Source of the DNA: an uncultured Selenomonadales bacterium
GTDB lineage: Bacteria; Bacillota_C; Negativicutes; Selenomonadales; Selenomonadaceae
Reading direction: 5' to 3'
Assembly: GCA_937916025.1 (NCBI GenBank)
Contig: CALGGX010000293.1
Coordinates: 1 to 7,053 of the forward strand
DNA: 7,053 nucleotides
Shown piece after piece: positions 1 through 5,623 of the stretch. Each line of letters opens with the position of its first letter. Within the stretch, counting starts at the first letter, position 1. The notes beneath the pieces were generated by a model. It searched no databases and had not been told where the DNA came from. It was given only the letters and a program-made list of their open reading frames with translations. The position numbers were made by a program, and so were the translations under genes.

Positions 1-871
1 CGGTGTTCACCGTCAATTTCTCGACAACTTCCGATGCGGTTTGCGAATTTGCCGTCAACTCCTCCGAAGACGCCGCCACGATCTCCGCACTTCGCGCCAC
101 GTTCGTCACCAATATCTTCAATCGACGTTTCATTTCATTGGCTCCGTCGGCGAGCCGCCCGATCTCGTCGTTACTCTTGACTTCAATGTCTTCGCCGCGC
201 AAATCGCCGTTCGCAATTTTTTCGAGTTTCGACGTAACTTCAATCAGCGGCGTGAGCACCCGCTCGATCACTTTCCAAGTCAAAATTCCGATCGCGAGTA
301 AAACGCCGACGATTGAAGTCAGCATCGACGTTACGAAATTGCGATTGATCTCGTCGAGCTCGTGCACCGACAACCCGACAAAAATCATTCCGATCACTTG
401 CCCGCTCCGAGTTTTGATCGGTTCATACGCGCAGTAATAATCTTCGCCGACAACATTCGCTCTGCCGGTATACTCCGCGCCTTTCGTCAATACTTCCGTC
501 GTCACCGCTTCCGAGGCTTTTGTGCCGAGCGCGCGTTGCCCGGCTTCGTTTTTGACGGTCGTCGACACGCGCGTGTCATTGCGAAAAAACGTCACGTGAC
601 CGCCGCTCACTCTGCCAAGATGATCGACAATCTCCGAATCGCCGTCGATTTTTTTATCGCCTTTGAAAAGCTCGCCGGATTTGATCTCCCAATCGCCGGG
701 ATATTTCAAGTCGATGAGCTCAAGAGCCGCGCGGACATTCGACGCCGCCTTCAATTGCAAAGTCATCGCAAAGCCCGACGCCGCGCTCCGATAATTTAAA
801 AATCCGACGACCGCGCACGCGATGATGATCAACAGATCGATCCCGAGCATTGCCTTCGTTTTCAAGTTCAT
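1..871 (-). CDS. Methyl-accepting chemotaxis protein, N-terminal part (sCache sensor, HAMP); truncated by window edge
   Basis: Transmembrane chemoreceptor that would sense a small ligand outside the cell and signal through CheA/CheW. Only the first 290 codons are present; the C-terminal signalling hairpin lies beyond the left edge. Reading inwards from the ATG at 871-869 (MNLKTKAMLG) there is a short basic N-terminus, a membrane segment at about residues 7-26, and an extracellular single-Cache-like domain at about 27-178. That domain has the typical end YYCAYEPIKTRSGQVIG (145-161) followed by MIFVGLSVHELDEIN. A second membrane segment lies at about 180-199, a HAMP domain at about 200-252 (TPLIEVTSKLEKIANGDL), and the start of the helical signalling domain follows (SSEELTANSQTASEVVE). 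The start lies 16 nt after the ung stop, with a weak GA/GGG-rich ribosome binding site, so it is probably the last visible gene of the trxB transcript. The ligand cannot be told from the sequence. The family call is very secure. Confidence 0.93.
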   Translation of the reverse strand, partial: MNLKTKAMLGIDLLIIIACAVVGFLNYRSAASGFAMTLQLKAASNVRAALELIDLKYPGDWEIKSGELFKGDKKIDGDSEIVDHLGRVSGGHVTFFRNDTRVSTTVKNEAGQRALGTKASEAVTTEVLTKGAEYTGRANVVGEDYYCAYEPIKTRSGQVIGMIFVGLSVHELDEINRNFVTSMLTSIVGVLLAIGILTWKVIERVLTPLIEVTSKLEKIANGDLRGEDIEVKSNDEIGRLADGANEMKRRLKILVTNVARSAEIVAASSEELTANSQTASEVVEKLTVNT

Positions 872-887
872 CGCTTTAAACCGCCCT

Positions 888-1565
888 TCATTTCAGATCA
901 GGAATTTGCCAATCGACAGGCGTTTCTCCATGCGCTTTCAAAAATTCGTTGACACGCGAGAAAGGACGACTGCCGAAAAATCCGCGCGGAGCCGACAACG
1001 GACTCGGATGCGCCGACTCGATTATCAGATGCTGCGGCGATGTGATCAGTCGCTTTTTCTGCCGCGCGTAATTGCCCCAGAGTATAAACGCAATCGGACG
1101 CTCGCGCTCGTTCAACAATCGAATGATACGATCGGTGAAATGTTCCCAGCCCTTGCCCTGATGAGAATTCGCGTTGTGCTCTCGAACGGTCAAAACCGCA
1201 TTCAGAAGCAAAACGCCCTGCTCCGCCCACGGCTTGAGGCAACCGTTGTTCGGAATTCGGCAACCGAGATCGGTTTGAAGTTCTTTAAAGATGTTTTGCA
1301 ATGAAGGCGGCGGCTCGACGCCCGGCTGCACGGAAAAACTCAAACCATGCGCCTGCCCGCGTTCATGATACGGATCTTGCCCGAGGATCACGACCTTCAC
1401 GGCAGAATACGGAGTGTAATGCAGCGCGTTGAAGATCGAATACATGTCCGGGTAGATCACTCGCGAGCGGTATTCGCCGATCAAAAATTGTCGGAGCTCG
1501 CGATAGTACGGTTCCTGCAACTCGGCGTCGAGAAATTGCGCCCAGTCGTTTTTGAAAATCTGCAT
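888..1565 (-). CDS. ung: Uracil-DNA glycosylase, family 1 (UDG)
   Basis: Cytoplasmic base-excision repair enzyme that cuts uracil from DNA after cytosine deamination or dUMP incorporation. The 225-residue protein has normal length for the family. The water-activating motif GQDPYH is at residues 62-67, with catalytic Asp64. The uracil-recognition stretch LLLNAVLTV is at 119-127, and the minor-groove loop [10 protein letters not shown] at 186-195 holds the second catalytic residue, His186. WEHFTD (140-145) and the [10 protein letters not shown] segment are also typical. The start is fixed by a strong AGGAGG six bases upstream of the ATG (minus strand) and by the family-like N-terminus MQIFKNDW. 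The first 85 nt lie inside the end of the folK/folA reading frame in another frame, so translation of the two is probably coupled. Placing it with DHFR makes biological sense, because low dTMP supply raises uracil in DNA; that link is inference. Confidence 0.98.
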   Translation of the reverse strand: MQIFKNDWAQFLDAELQEPYYRELRQFLIGEYRSRVIYPDMYSIFNALHYTPYSAVKVVILGQDPYHERGQAHGLSFSVQPGVEPPPSLQNIFKELQTDLGCRIPNNGCLKPWAEQGVLLLNAVLTVREHNANSHQGKGWEHFTDRIIRLLNERERPIAFILWGNYARQKKRLITSPQHLIIESAHPSPLSAPRGFFGSRPFSRVNEFLKAHGETPVDWQIPDLK

Positions 1566-2476
1566 TTCTGCCTCCTGTTGTAATGTCGAAACTCGAAAAC
1601 GCCGCGCGGCTCGACTTTAATCAAAGCGAATTCGTTGCGAGCGTCGAGATCGGGCAATCGGACGTCCGAAATTTCCGCGCGATCGACAACCGTCACATGC
1701 GCGTCGACGACGTAAGGAAGAAGTTGCCGATAAATCTCGCCGCCGCCGATTACAAAATTCTTCTCCTTCATCGACAGCCGCTCGAACAATTCCGAAATGC
1801 TGCCGACGGTTTCGACGCCGTCGATCGATTGATGCGTCAAGACAATGTTTCTTCTGCCGTCGAGCGGTTTTCCGATCGACTCAAACGTCCGTCGCCCCAT
1901 GATCACCGTGCCGCCGAGCGTCATCGATCGGAAATGTTTCATGTCCTCGTCAATCCGAAACAGCAATCGCCCGTTCCGACCGATTCCCCAATTTCGATCG
2001 ACGCACGCAATCAATTGCAATCGAAAGTCGATCGGACTGCCGTCGATGCGAATGACTTCTCCGCTTCCGCGCGGAGCGAGCTCGATTAAATCCGAAAGCG
2101 GCACCTGCACAAACGCGCGTTCGTTCATCAGCGGATGCGGCACCGTCAAACGCGCCGTCGACATTTTAATGCCTTCGATTGCAAGAATGTCGAGATCGAT
2201 CGTCCGCGCGCCCCAATGTTCGAGCCGAACTCTGCCGAGTCGTGCTTCAATCGATTGCAGTTCGTTCAGCAATTCGAGCGGCTCGAGCGTCGTTTCGAGC
2301 GCGGCTGCCGCGTTGACATATGCGCGCTGATTGACGACGCCCCACGGTTCCGTCTCATAAAAAAATGACACGCCGAGCAACTCCGCGCCATGCATTTCGT
2401 TGATGAGTTCGAGTGCATGACGCAGAGTTTTTCGACGCGCTCCGACGTTCGAGCCGAGCCCGATGAACGTCTTCAT
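1481..2476 (-). CDS. folK/folA: Bifunctional HPPK (FolK) - dihydrofolate reductase (FolA) fusion
   Basis: Two folate enzymes in one 331-residue chain. Residues 1-150 are 6-hydroxymethyl-7,8-dihydropterin pyrophosphokinase: N-terminus [19 protein letters not shown] at 40-46, and the signature [12 protein letters not shown] at 87-98 carrying the two Asp that bind magnesium/ATP. Residues 153 to about 301 are dihydrofolate reductase (NADPH-dependent reduction of dihydrofolate to tetrahydrofolate): [17 protein letters not shown], the catalytic acid Asp178 in EDMKHFR (equivalent of E. coli Asp27), [15 protein letters not shown] at 191-205, and [13 protein letters not shown] at 242-254. The position of E. 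coli Trp22 is Phe here. The DHFR fold should end near HYNRR (298-302). The last ~30 residues have no DHFR counterpart and are read from the ung start region in another frame. The start lies 12 nt after the glutaredoxin stop, with a poor ribosome binding site, so it is probably translated by coupling. The enzyme order skips the FolP and FolC steps that lie between the two reactions. Confidence 0.95.
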   Translation of the reverse strand: MKTFIGLGSNVGARRKTLRHALELINEMHGAELLGVSFFYETEPWGVVNQRAYVNAAAALETTLEPLELLNELQSIEARLGRVRLEHWGARTIDLDILAIEGIKMSTARLTVPHPLMNERAFVQVPLSDLIELAPRGSGEVIRIDGSPIDFRLQLIACVDRNWGIGRNGRLLFRIDEDMKHFRSMTLGGTVIMGRRTFESIGKPLDGRRNIVLTHQSIDGVETVGSISELFERLSMKEKNFVIGGGEIYRQLLPYVVDAHVTVVDRAEISDVRLPDLDARNEFALIKVEPRGVFEFRHYNRRQKCRFSKTTGRNFSTPSCRNRTIASSDNF

Positions 2477-2488
2477 TGCCGAATACGC

Positions 2489-2713
2489 TTAGCCGATGAG
2501 TTCGTCGATTTTTGCTTTGTCAAAACCGACTACGTAATTTTTGCCGTCCGTAATGACGGGAACCATCGTATCGCCCGAGAGTTTTTCGCATGCGCGCGCA
2601 TCTTCCTCGCTCTCTTCGATGTTCCGCACTTCGTATTCGACGCCCTTTTGATTGAGATACCGCTTCGCCTTGTCACACCACGGGCATTGCGTGATTGAGT
2701 AAACCGTCAACAT
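2489..2713 (-). CDS. Small glutaredoxin-like thiol-disulfide protein (CPWC)
   Basis: A 74-residue thioredoxin-fold redox protein, likely cytoplasmic. It starts MLTVYSITQCPWCDKAKRYL, with the active-site pair Cys10-Pro-Trp-Cys13, then the cis-proline region TMVPVI, and ends VGFDKAKIDELIG, the usual finish of small glutaredoxin/NrdH/YruB-like proteins. The frame is open further upstream for 21 codons, but I chose the ATG at 2713 because AAGGAG lies just ahead of it and the fold begins exactly there. It follows trxB by 13 nt and is surely cotranscribed. The natural reading is that the thioredoxin reductase recharges it in place of glutathione reductase, as known for NrdH-type redoxins. The real partner (ribonucleotide reductase or other disulfide substrate) is not shown by the sequence. 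The family assignment is firm, the subfamily less so. Confidence 0.92.
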   Translation of the reverse strand: MLTVYSITQCPWCDKAKRYLNQKGVEYEVRNIEESEEDARACEKLSGDTMVPVITDGKNYVVGFDKAKIDELIG

Positions 2714-2726
2714 AAAAATCTCTCCT

Positions 2727-3662
2727 TCAATTCCAATTTGTGCTTCGGATGTATTTTTCTGCCTGCAACGCGGCAACCGTGCCGTCAGCCGCCGCCGTCG
2801 TCAACTGCCGAAATTCCTTCTCGCGAATGTCGCCCGCCGCAAAGACGCCGCTCAAATTCGTCTTGCAATCTTCGCCCGCCAATATAAAGCCGCGTTCGTT
2901 GAGTTTGACCTGCTCGCGAAACAGCTCGTTGTTGGGCTCGACGCCGACATTGACAAACAAGCCGTCGACTTTCAGCAATTGCGCCGCTTCCGTCTGCCGA
3001 TCGATCAATTCCAATTGCCGAAGTCGAGAGTCTCCGAGCAATTTCGCAATCCGAGTTTGCAACATCACTTCAATTTTCGGATTGTCAAACAGTTTTTGCT
3101 GACTGACCTCGTCCGCGCGGAGCTCCGAGCGATGGATCAAAAACACTTTTTCGGCGTACTTCGTCAAAAAGAGTGCCGCGTCAACTGCCGAATTTCCGCC
3201 GCCCGCCACCGCGATCTGCTTGCCGCGATACATGTGCCCGTCGCACACTTCGCAATAATGCACGCCGCGATTTGCAAAGCGATTTTCTTCCGCCAAGCCG
3301 AGTTTCCGACGCCGTTGCCCCGTGGCAAGAATTACCGCCTTTGCTTCGTAAATGTAATTCGCCGTTTCGACGAGCTTCATCTTGCCTTCGAGCTCGACGC
3401 GTTCGATCTCGTCAAACTCGTCGACTTCCGCGCCGAATGACATTGCCTGCTCCATGGCAGTTTTTTCGAGCGCGTTACCGCCGATCTCTTTGATGCCGGG
3501 ATAATTTACGATATGAGCCGCCGAGGCGATCTGCCCGCCGACCAAACCGTTTTCGAGAATGAGCGTCGACAATTCCAGACGCGCGGCGTAAAGTCCCGCC
3601 GTCAAGCCCGCATGCCCCGCGCCGATTATCACCGCATCTTTCGATCTGATCTGCTTATCCAT
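2727..3662 (-). CDS. trxB: Thioredoxin reductase-type FAD/NAD(P)H disulfide oxidoreductase
   Basis: A 311-residue flavoenzyme of the low-molecular-weight thioredoxin reductase family, which passes electrons from a nicotinamide cofactor through FAD to a redox-active disulfide and then to thioredoxin or a glutaredoxin-like partner. Visible parts are the FAD-binding GAGHAG (14-19) and LVGGQIASAAHIVNYPG (40-56). The redox pair Cys137-Glu-Val-Cys140-Asp follows, then the nucleotide-binding GGGNSAVDAALF (154-165), and the C-terminal FAD motif GVFAAGDIREKEFRQLTTA (272-290). The usual HRRxxxRA motif that holds the NADPH 2'-phosphate is shortened to HRSELRA (177-183), so cofactor preference may differ. 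The frame is open 28 codons further upstream, but the start is fixed by GAGGAGGT just ahead of MDKQIRSKDAVIIGAG. It is the first gene of the minus-strand run, 13 nt before the small redoxin gene, and has its own consensus promoter. Family assignment is secure; the physiological disulfide partner is inferred from the neighbour. Confidence 0.95.
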   Translation of the reverse strand: MDKQIRSKDAVIIGAGHAGLTAGLYAARLELSTLILENGLVGGQIASAAHIVNYPGIKEIGGNALEKTAMEQAMSFGAEVDEFDEIERVELEGKMKLVETANYIYEAKAVILATGQRRRKLGLAEENRFANRGVHYCEVCDGHMYRGKQIAVAGGGNSAVDAALFLTKYAEKVFLIHRSELRADEVSQQKLFDNPKIEVMLQTRIAKLLGDSRLRQLELIDRQTEAAQLLKVDGLFVNVGVEPNNELFREQVKLNERGFILAGEDCKTNLSGVFAAGDIREKEFRQLTTAAADGTVAALQAEKYIRSTNWN

Positions 3663-3684
3663 ATTAAACCTCCTCGTTTGATTG

Positions 3685-3713
3685 ATTATACATTGCCGCA
3701 TGTCGTTTGACAA
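3685..3713 (-). promoter_or_regulatory. Promoter of trxB and the leftward gene run
   Basis: On the minus strand there is a -35 box TTGTCA (3713-3708), a 17-nt spacer and a perfect -10 box TATAAT (3690-3685). Transcription would start near 3678, which leaves a leader of only about 15 nt containing the GAGGAGG ribosome binding site of trxB. The match to the housekeeping sigma consensus is close to ideal. It probably drives trxB, the small redoxin, folK/folA, ung and the chemoreceptor. Confidence 0.85.
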
Positions 3714-3729
3714 CAGGAAATAAAAATGC

Positions 3730-3758
3730 TTGACTTTTGCCGTCAATGCTGATATAAA
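3730..3758 (+). promoter_or_regulatory. Promoter of the flavodoxin gene
   Basis: The -35 box TTGACT (3730-3735) is followed by a 17-nt spacer and the -10 box TATAAA (3753-3758), with TG one base upstream of the -10 (extended -10). Transcription would start near 3765, about 27 nt before the start codon. The promoter sits back to back with the trxB promoter, the two -35 boxes being 16 bp apart. A short inverted repeat, TTGAC-N7-GTCAA (3730-3746), covers the -35 box and could be an operator, but this is weak. Confidence 0.83.
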
Positions 3759-3791
3759 ACTGCCGTTGATTGTATCAAGGAGGTTAATGAT

Positions 3792-4223
3792 ATGAGCAAA
3801 GTTGCAGTCGTTTATTGGAGCGGCACGGGCAATACCGAGTCGATGGCAAATGCGATCGTCGAAGGCGTGAAAGCCGCCGGTGCCGATGTCGATCTCTTCA
3901 TCGTAGACGACTTCAAGGCGGAAGATATCGCCGCATACAACGGAGTAATCTTCGGTTGCCCCGCGATGGGCGACGAGGTTCTCGAAGAAGATTCCTTCGA
4001 GCCGTTCTTCGCCGAAGCGGAGAAGAAACTCGACGGCGTGCCGGTTGCCCTGTTCGGCTCTTACGGTTGGGGCGGCGGCAAGTGGATGGAAGATTGGGTC
4101 GAGCGCACGAAAGATGCCGGCGCGAAACTTTTCGGCGACGGTTTGATTTGCGAAAACGGACCGGATGACGGCGTTCTCGAAGAGTGCAAATCACTCGGCA
4201 AGGATTTTGCAAGCTCGCTCTGA
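3792..4223 (+). CDS. Flavodoxin (short-chain, FMN)
   Basis: A 143-residue soluble FMN electron carrier that can replace ferredoxin. The FMN phosphate loop SGTGNTESMAN is at residues 10-20, in the N-terminal strand-loop-helix KVAVVYWSGTGNTE. The first isoalloxazine loop is CPAMGDEVLEE, and the second is GSYGWGGGKWMEDW with its stacking aromatic residue. The protein closely resembles the Megasphaera elsdenii and clostridial flavodoxins as I remember them, including YWSGTGNTE, GCPAMG, EPFF and LFGSYGWG, and has the same short-chain length. The start is set by AAGGAGG at 3777-3783, 8 nt upstream. It has its own extended -10 promoter and its own terminator, so it is most likely a single-gene unit that responds to iron or redox state; that regulation is inferred from the family, not shown. 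Neighbouring redox genes fit. Confidence 0.97.
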   Translation: MSKVAVVYWSGTGNTESMANAIVEGVKAAGADVDLFIVDDFKAEDIAAYNGVIFGCPAMGDEVLEEDSFEPFFAEAEKKLDGVPVALFGSYGWGGGKWMEDWVERTKDAGAKLFGDGLICENGPDDGVLEECKSLGKDFASSL

Positions 4224-4244
4224 AATATCGAAAACAACATTTAT

Positions 4245-4285
4245 CCGTTCGGGAAGGCGATCGCCTCTTCGAGCGGGTTTTTTTT
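4245..4285 (+). terminator. Intrinsic terminator of the flavodoxin gene
   Basis: The core is the perfect palindrome AGGCGATCGCCT (4255-4266), extended by outer arms 4245-4253 and 4268-4276 with three G-U pairs and one A/C mismatch. Eight Ts follow at 4278-4285. It begins 21 nt after the flavodoxin stop. The T run ends one base before the Shine-Dalgarno AAGGAG (4287-4292) of the next gene, so it also forms part of that gene's leader. Confidence 0.88.
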
Positions 4286-4298
4286 CAAGGAGTTTCAT

Positions 4299-4805
4299 AT
4301 GTCGGAAATACTGATTGAAAATGCCGAGCTCCGATTGCGCCGCGCGGAGCCGGACGATCTCGAATACATTCTCGGACTGCAAAACGATCCCGAAAATGCG
4401 CCGTTCATTGTGCCATTCGAGCGCGAAAATTGGATTGAAATTCTCGACGGCAGAGCCGAGCCGAAATTGGCGGCGATCGCAGAGCTGCACAACGGCGAGC
4501 GTTGCGGATATATTCTGATCGATCATTTCGATGATATTTCGATATATCTGTGGCACTTGGTGATTGGAAGCAAAGGGCACGGCGTCGGGCACGAGACATT
4601 GCGTCTGCTTAAGCGTTTTGTGTTTGATGTGTTGAACCGGCACCGATTGTTGATTGATTGCGAAACGACCAATTCGCGCGCGTTGCATCTCTACGATTCG
4701 GAAGGTTTTCGACGTGAGGGATTGTTTCGAGAGTCGGTGTGCATTGGCGGCGAGTACAAAGATTTGATCATCTTCGCCATGCTCCGACACGAGTATCGCG
4801 ATTGA
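4299..4805 (+). CDS. GNAT-family N-acetyltransferase, RimJ/RimL type
   Basis: A 168-residue acetyl-CoA-dependent N-acetyltransferase, probably cytoplasmic. The N-terminus ENAELRLRRAEPDDLEYILGLQNDPENAPFI is typical of the RimJ/RimL (Acetyltransf_3) branch. The acetyl-CoA pyrophosphate loop is SKGHGVGHETLRLL (91-104), following the beta-4 strand SIYLWHLVIG. NSRALHLYDSEGFRREG (125-141) is the conserved motif B, ending in a GF that packs on the cofactor. The start follows AAGGAG by 6 nt. The gene lies immediately after the flavodoxin terminator and I see no clear promoter of its own, so expression may depend on read-through. The acceptor is unknown; ribosomal protein N-termini, amino acids, polyamines and antibiotics are all acylated by this branch, so no specific role is claimed. 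Confidence 0.93.
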   Translation: MSEILIENAELRLRRAEPDDLEYILGLQNDPENAPFIVPFERENWIEILDGRAEPKLAAIAELHNGERCGYILIDHFDDISIYLWHLVIGSKGHGVGHETLRLLKRFVFDVLNRHRLLIDCETTNSRALHLYDSEGFRREGLFRESVCIGGEYKDLIIFAMLRHEYRD

Positions 4806-4832
4806 CGGAAGCGAAGACAACATAAAAAATTA

Positions 4833-4862
4833 TTGATTTTTGTTCGCTCGAATTGGTATAAT
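4833..4862 (+). promoter_or_regulatory. Promoter of the exported-protein gene
   Basis: The -35 box TTGATT (4833-4838) is followed by an 18-nt spacer and a perfect -10 box TATAAT (4857-4862), with TG one base upstream (extended -10). Transcription would start near 4869, giving a leader of about 36 nt. It lies in an AT-rich gap after the acetyltransferase stop. Confidence 0.8.
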
Positions 4863-4884
4863 GACTTTCGTTCATGAAAAATTC

Positions 4885-4900
4885 AATGACGGAGGTCATT
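4885..4900 (+). promoter_or_regulatory. Inverted repeat enclosing the ribosome binding site of the exported-protein gene
   Basis: AATGAC-GGAG-GTCATT is a perfect 6-bp inverted repeat with a 4-nt loop. The Shine-Dalgarno GGAGGT (4891-4896) lies in the loop and 3' arm, and the ATG follows at 4905. A second copy of the left arm, AATGAC, is at 4860-4865. It overlaps the -10 box, so it would lie at or before the RNA start. If the hairpin forms it would partly mask the ribosome binding site. The repeat is seen directly; a regulatory role is inference. Confidence 0.45.
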
Positions 4901-4904
4901 TTGC

Positions 4905-5546
4905 ATGTTGAAACGAATTTTTTTGACGGCATCGGCAATGCTGTTTTTGATTTTCTCGACGGCGGACGCGGCGAAATCGGCAGAGACTTACGAATATGTC
5001 AGTCGCGAGTACAATTACAGTTTGGAATGTCCGAAACGTCCGAACGTGGTTCCGGCGAATGTCTATTACGAAGATGCCGAGAAGAAAGGCGAGGTTTTGA
5101 TTTTCGACAATGAAGGCTACACCATCAAGCGCGCGTGGATCATTCTGTTTGATGCGTTTGATACGACGATGATTCCGAACTTCAACAAAGACTCGAAGAA
5201 ATTCATCGAGCAATACATCGAGGCGAAGAAGAAAGACGAGTTTGACGAGCTGAACTTGGTCGAAATTCAGAAAGGCAACAAGGGCGTTTTCGGCATCACG
5301 GCGAAGGAGATCGAGATCGACGAAGACGGCGACGGCAAGATTGACGGCGTGGCGGTTGCCGATCAGCAAGCGGCGGTGGTCTTCTTCCGCTCCGATCTCG
5401 GACGTTGCATCTCGGTGCAGTTGTTTGACGAAAACTTCGGCGAAGCCTCGATTGCCGAGTTTCGCGCGGCATTGGAGACGTACAAAGACGTTGATCCGAA
5501 CGCAAAATCCAAAAACGCGAAGAAAGATAAGAAGTCGAAGAAATGA
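4905..5546 (+). CDS. Exported protein of unknown function with an EF-hand-like loop and lysine-rich tail
   Basis: I do not recognise a characterised family. The 213-residue product begins with a clear Sec signal peptide: MLKR, a hydrophobic core at about residues 5-18, and a likely cut after ADA (20-22). There is no lipobox cysteine, so a periplasmic or secreted location is expected. The mature part starts with [21 protein letters not shown], with one Cys at 42 and another at 168. [10 protein letters not shown] (139-148) resembles the first part of a calcium-binding EF-hand/dockerin loop with Asp at positions 1, 3 and 5, but the usual acidic residue at position 12 is missing (Ala150). The C-terminus is a polar lysine-rich tail ([15 protein letters not shown]). 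GGAGGT, 8 nt upstream, sets the start. The gene has its own promoter and a terminator, and its stop overlaps an in-frame ATG of the following fusion gene's frame (ATGA). Confidence 0.85.
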   Translation: MLKRIFLTASAMLFLIFSTADAAKSAETYEYVSREYNYSLECPKRPNVVPANVYYEDAEKKGEVLIFDNEGYTIKRAWIILFDAFDTTMIPNFNKDSKKFIEQYIEAKKKDEFDELNLVEIQKGNKGVFGITAKEIEIDEDGDGKIDGVAVADQQAAVVFFRSDLGRCISVQLFDENFGEASIAEFRAALETYKDVDPNAKSKNAKKDKKSKK

Positions 5547-5558
5547 TTGCGTTTTTGC

Positions 5559-5586
5559 TCCTGTCAGACGGCAGGATTTTTTTTTT
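5559..5586 (+). terminator. Intrinsic terminator between the exported-protein gene and the rubrerythrin fusion gene
   Basis: The stem TCCTGTC (5559-5565) pairs with GGCAGGA (5570-5576) over a 4-nt loop, with one G-U pair, followed by ten Ts (5577-5586). It starts 12 nt after the exported-protein stop and ends 22 nt before the Shine-Dalgarno of the next gene. A second small hairpin, GCAACG-N8-CGTTGC (5587-5606), follows at once. Confidence 0.88.
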
Positions 5587-5623
5587 GCAACGCGAAATGA
5601 CGTTGCAGAAGGAGGGTTTTGAT

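Noticed and set aside
1583..2330. Plus-strand open frames opposite folK/folA
   Set aside because: They overlap a fully supported two-domain enzyme and show no domain features.
2714..2776. Upstream extension of the small redoxin gene to an earlier ATG
   Set aside because: It would overlap the trxB end; AAGGAG lies ahead of the ATG at 2713, where the thioredoxin fold begins.
3663..3746. Upstream extension of trxB to an earlier ATG
   Set aside because: The extension would run across the trxB promoter and GAGGAGG ribosome binding site; the FAD motif sits at the normal distance from the ATG at 3662.
4191..4823. 210-codon open frame on the minus strand opposite the acetyltransferase
   Set aside because: The acetyltransferase on the plus strand has motifs and a ribosome binding site; the antisense frame has neither.
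4806..4850. AT-rich imperfect hairpin (AAAAAT/ATTTTT, with GCGAA/TTCGC outside) after the acetyltransferase as a terminator
   Set aside because: The stem is mostly A-T with a large bulge, has no U tract after a GC-rich stem, and overlaps the next promoter's -35 box.
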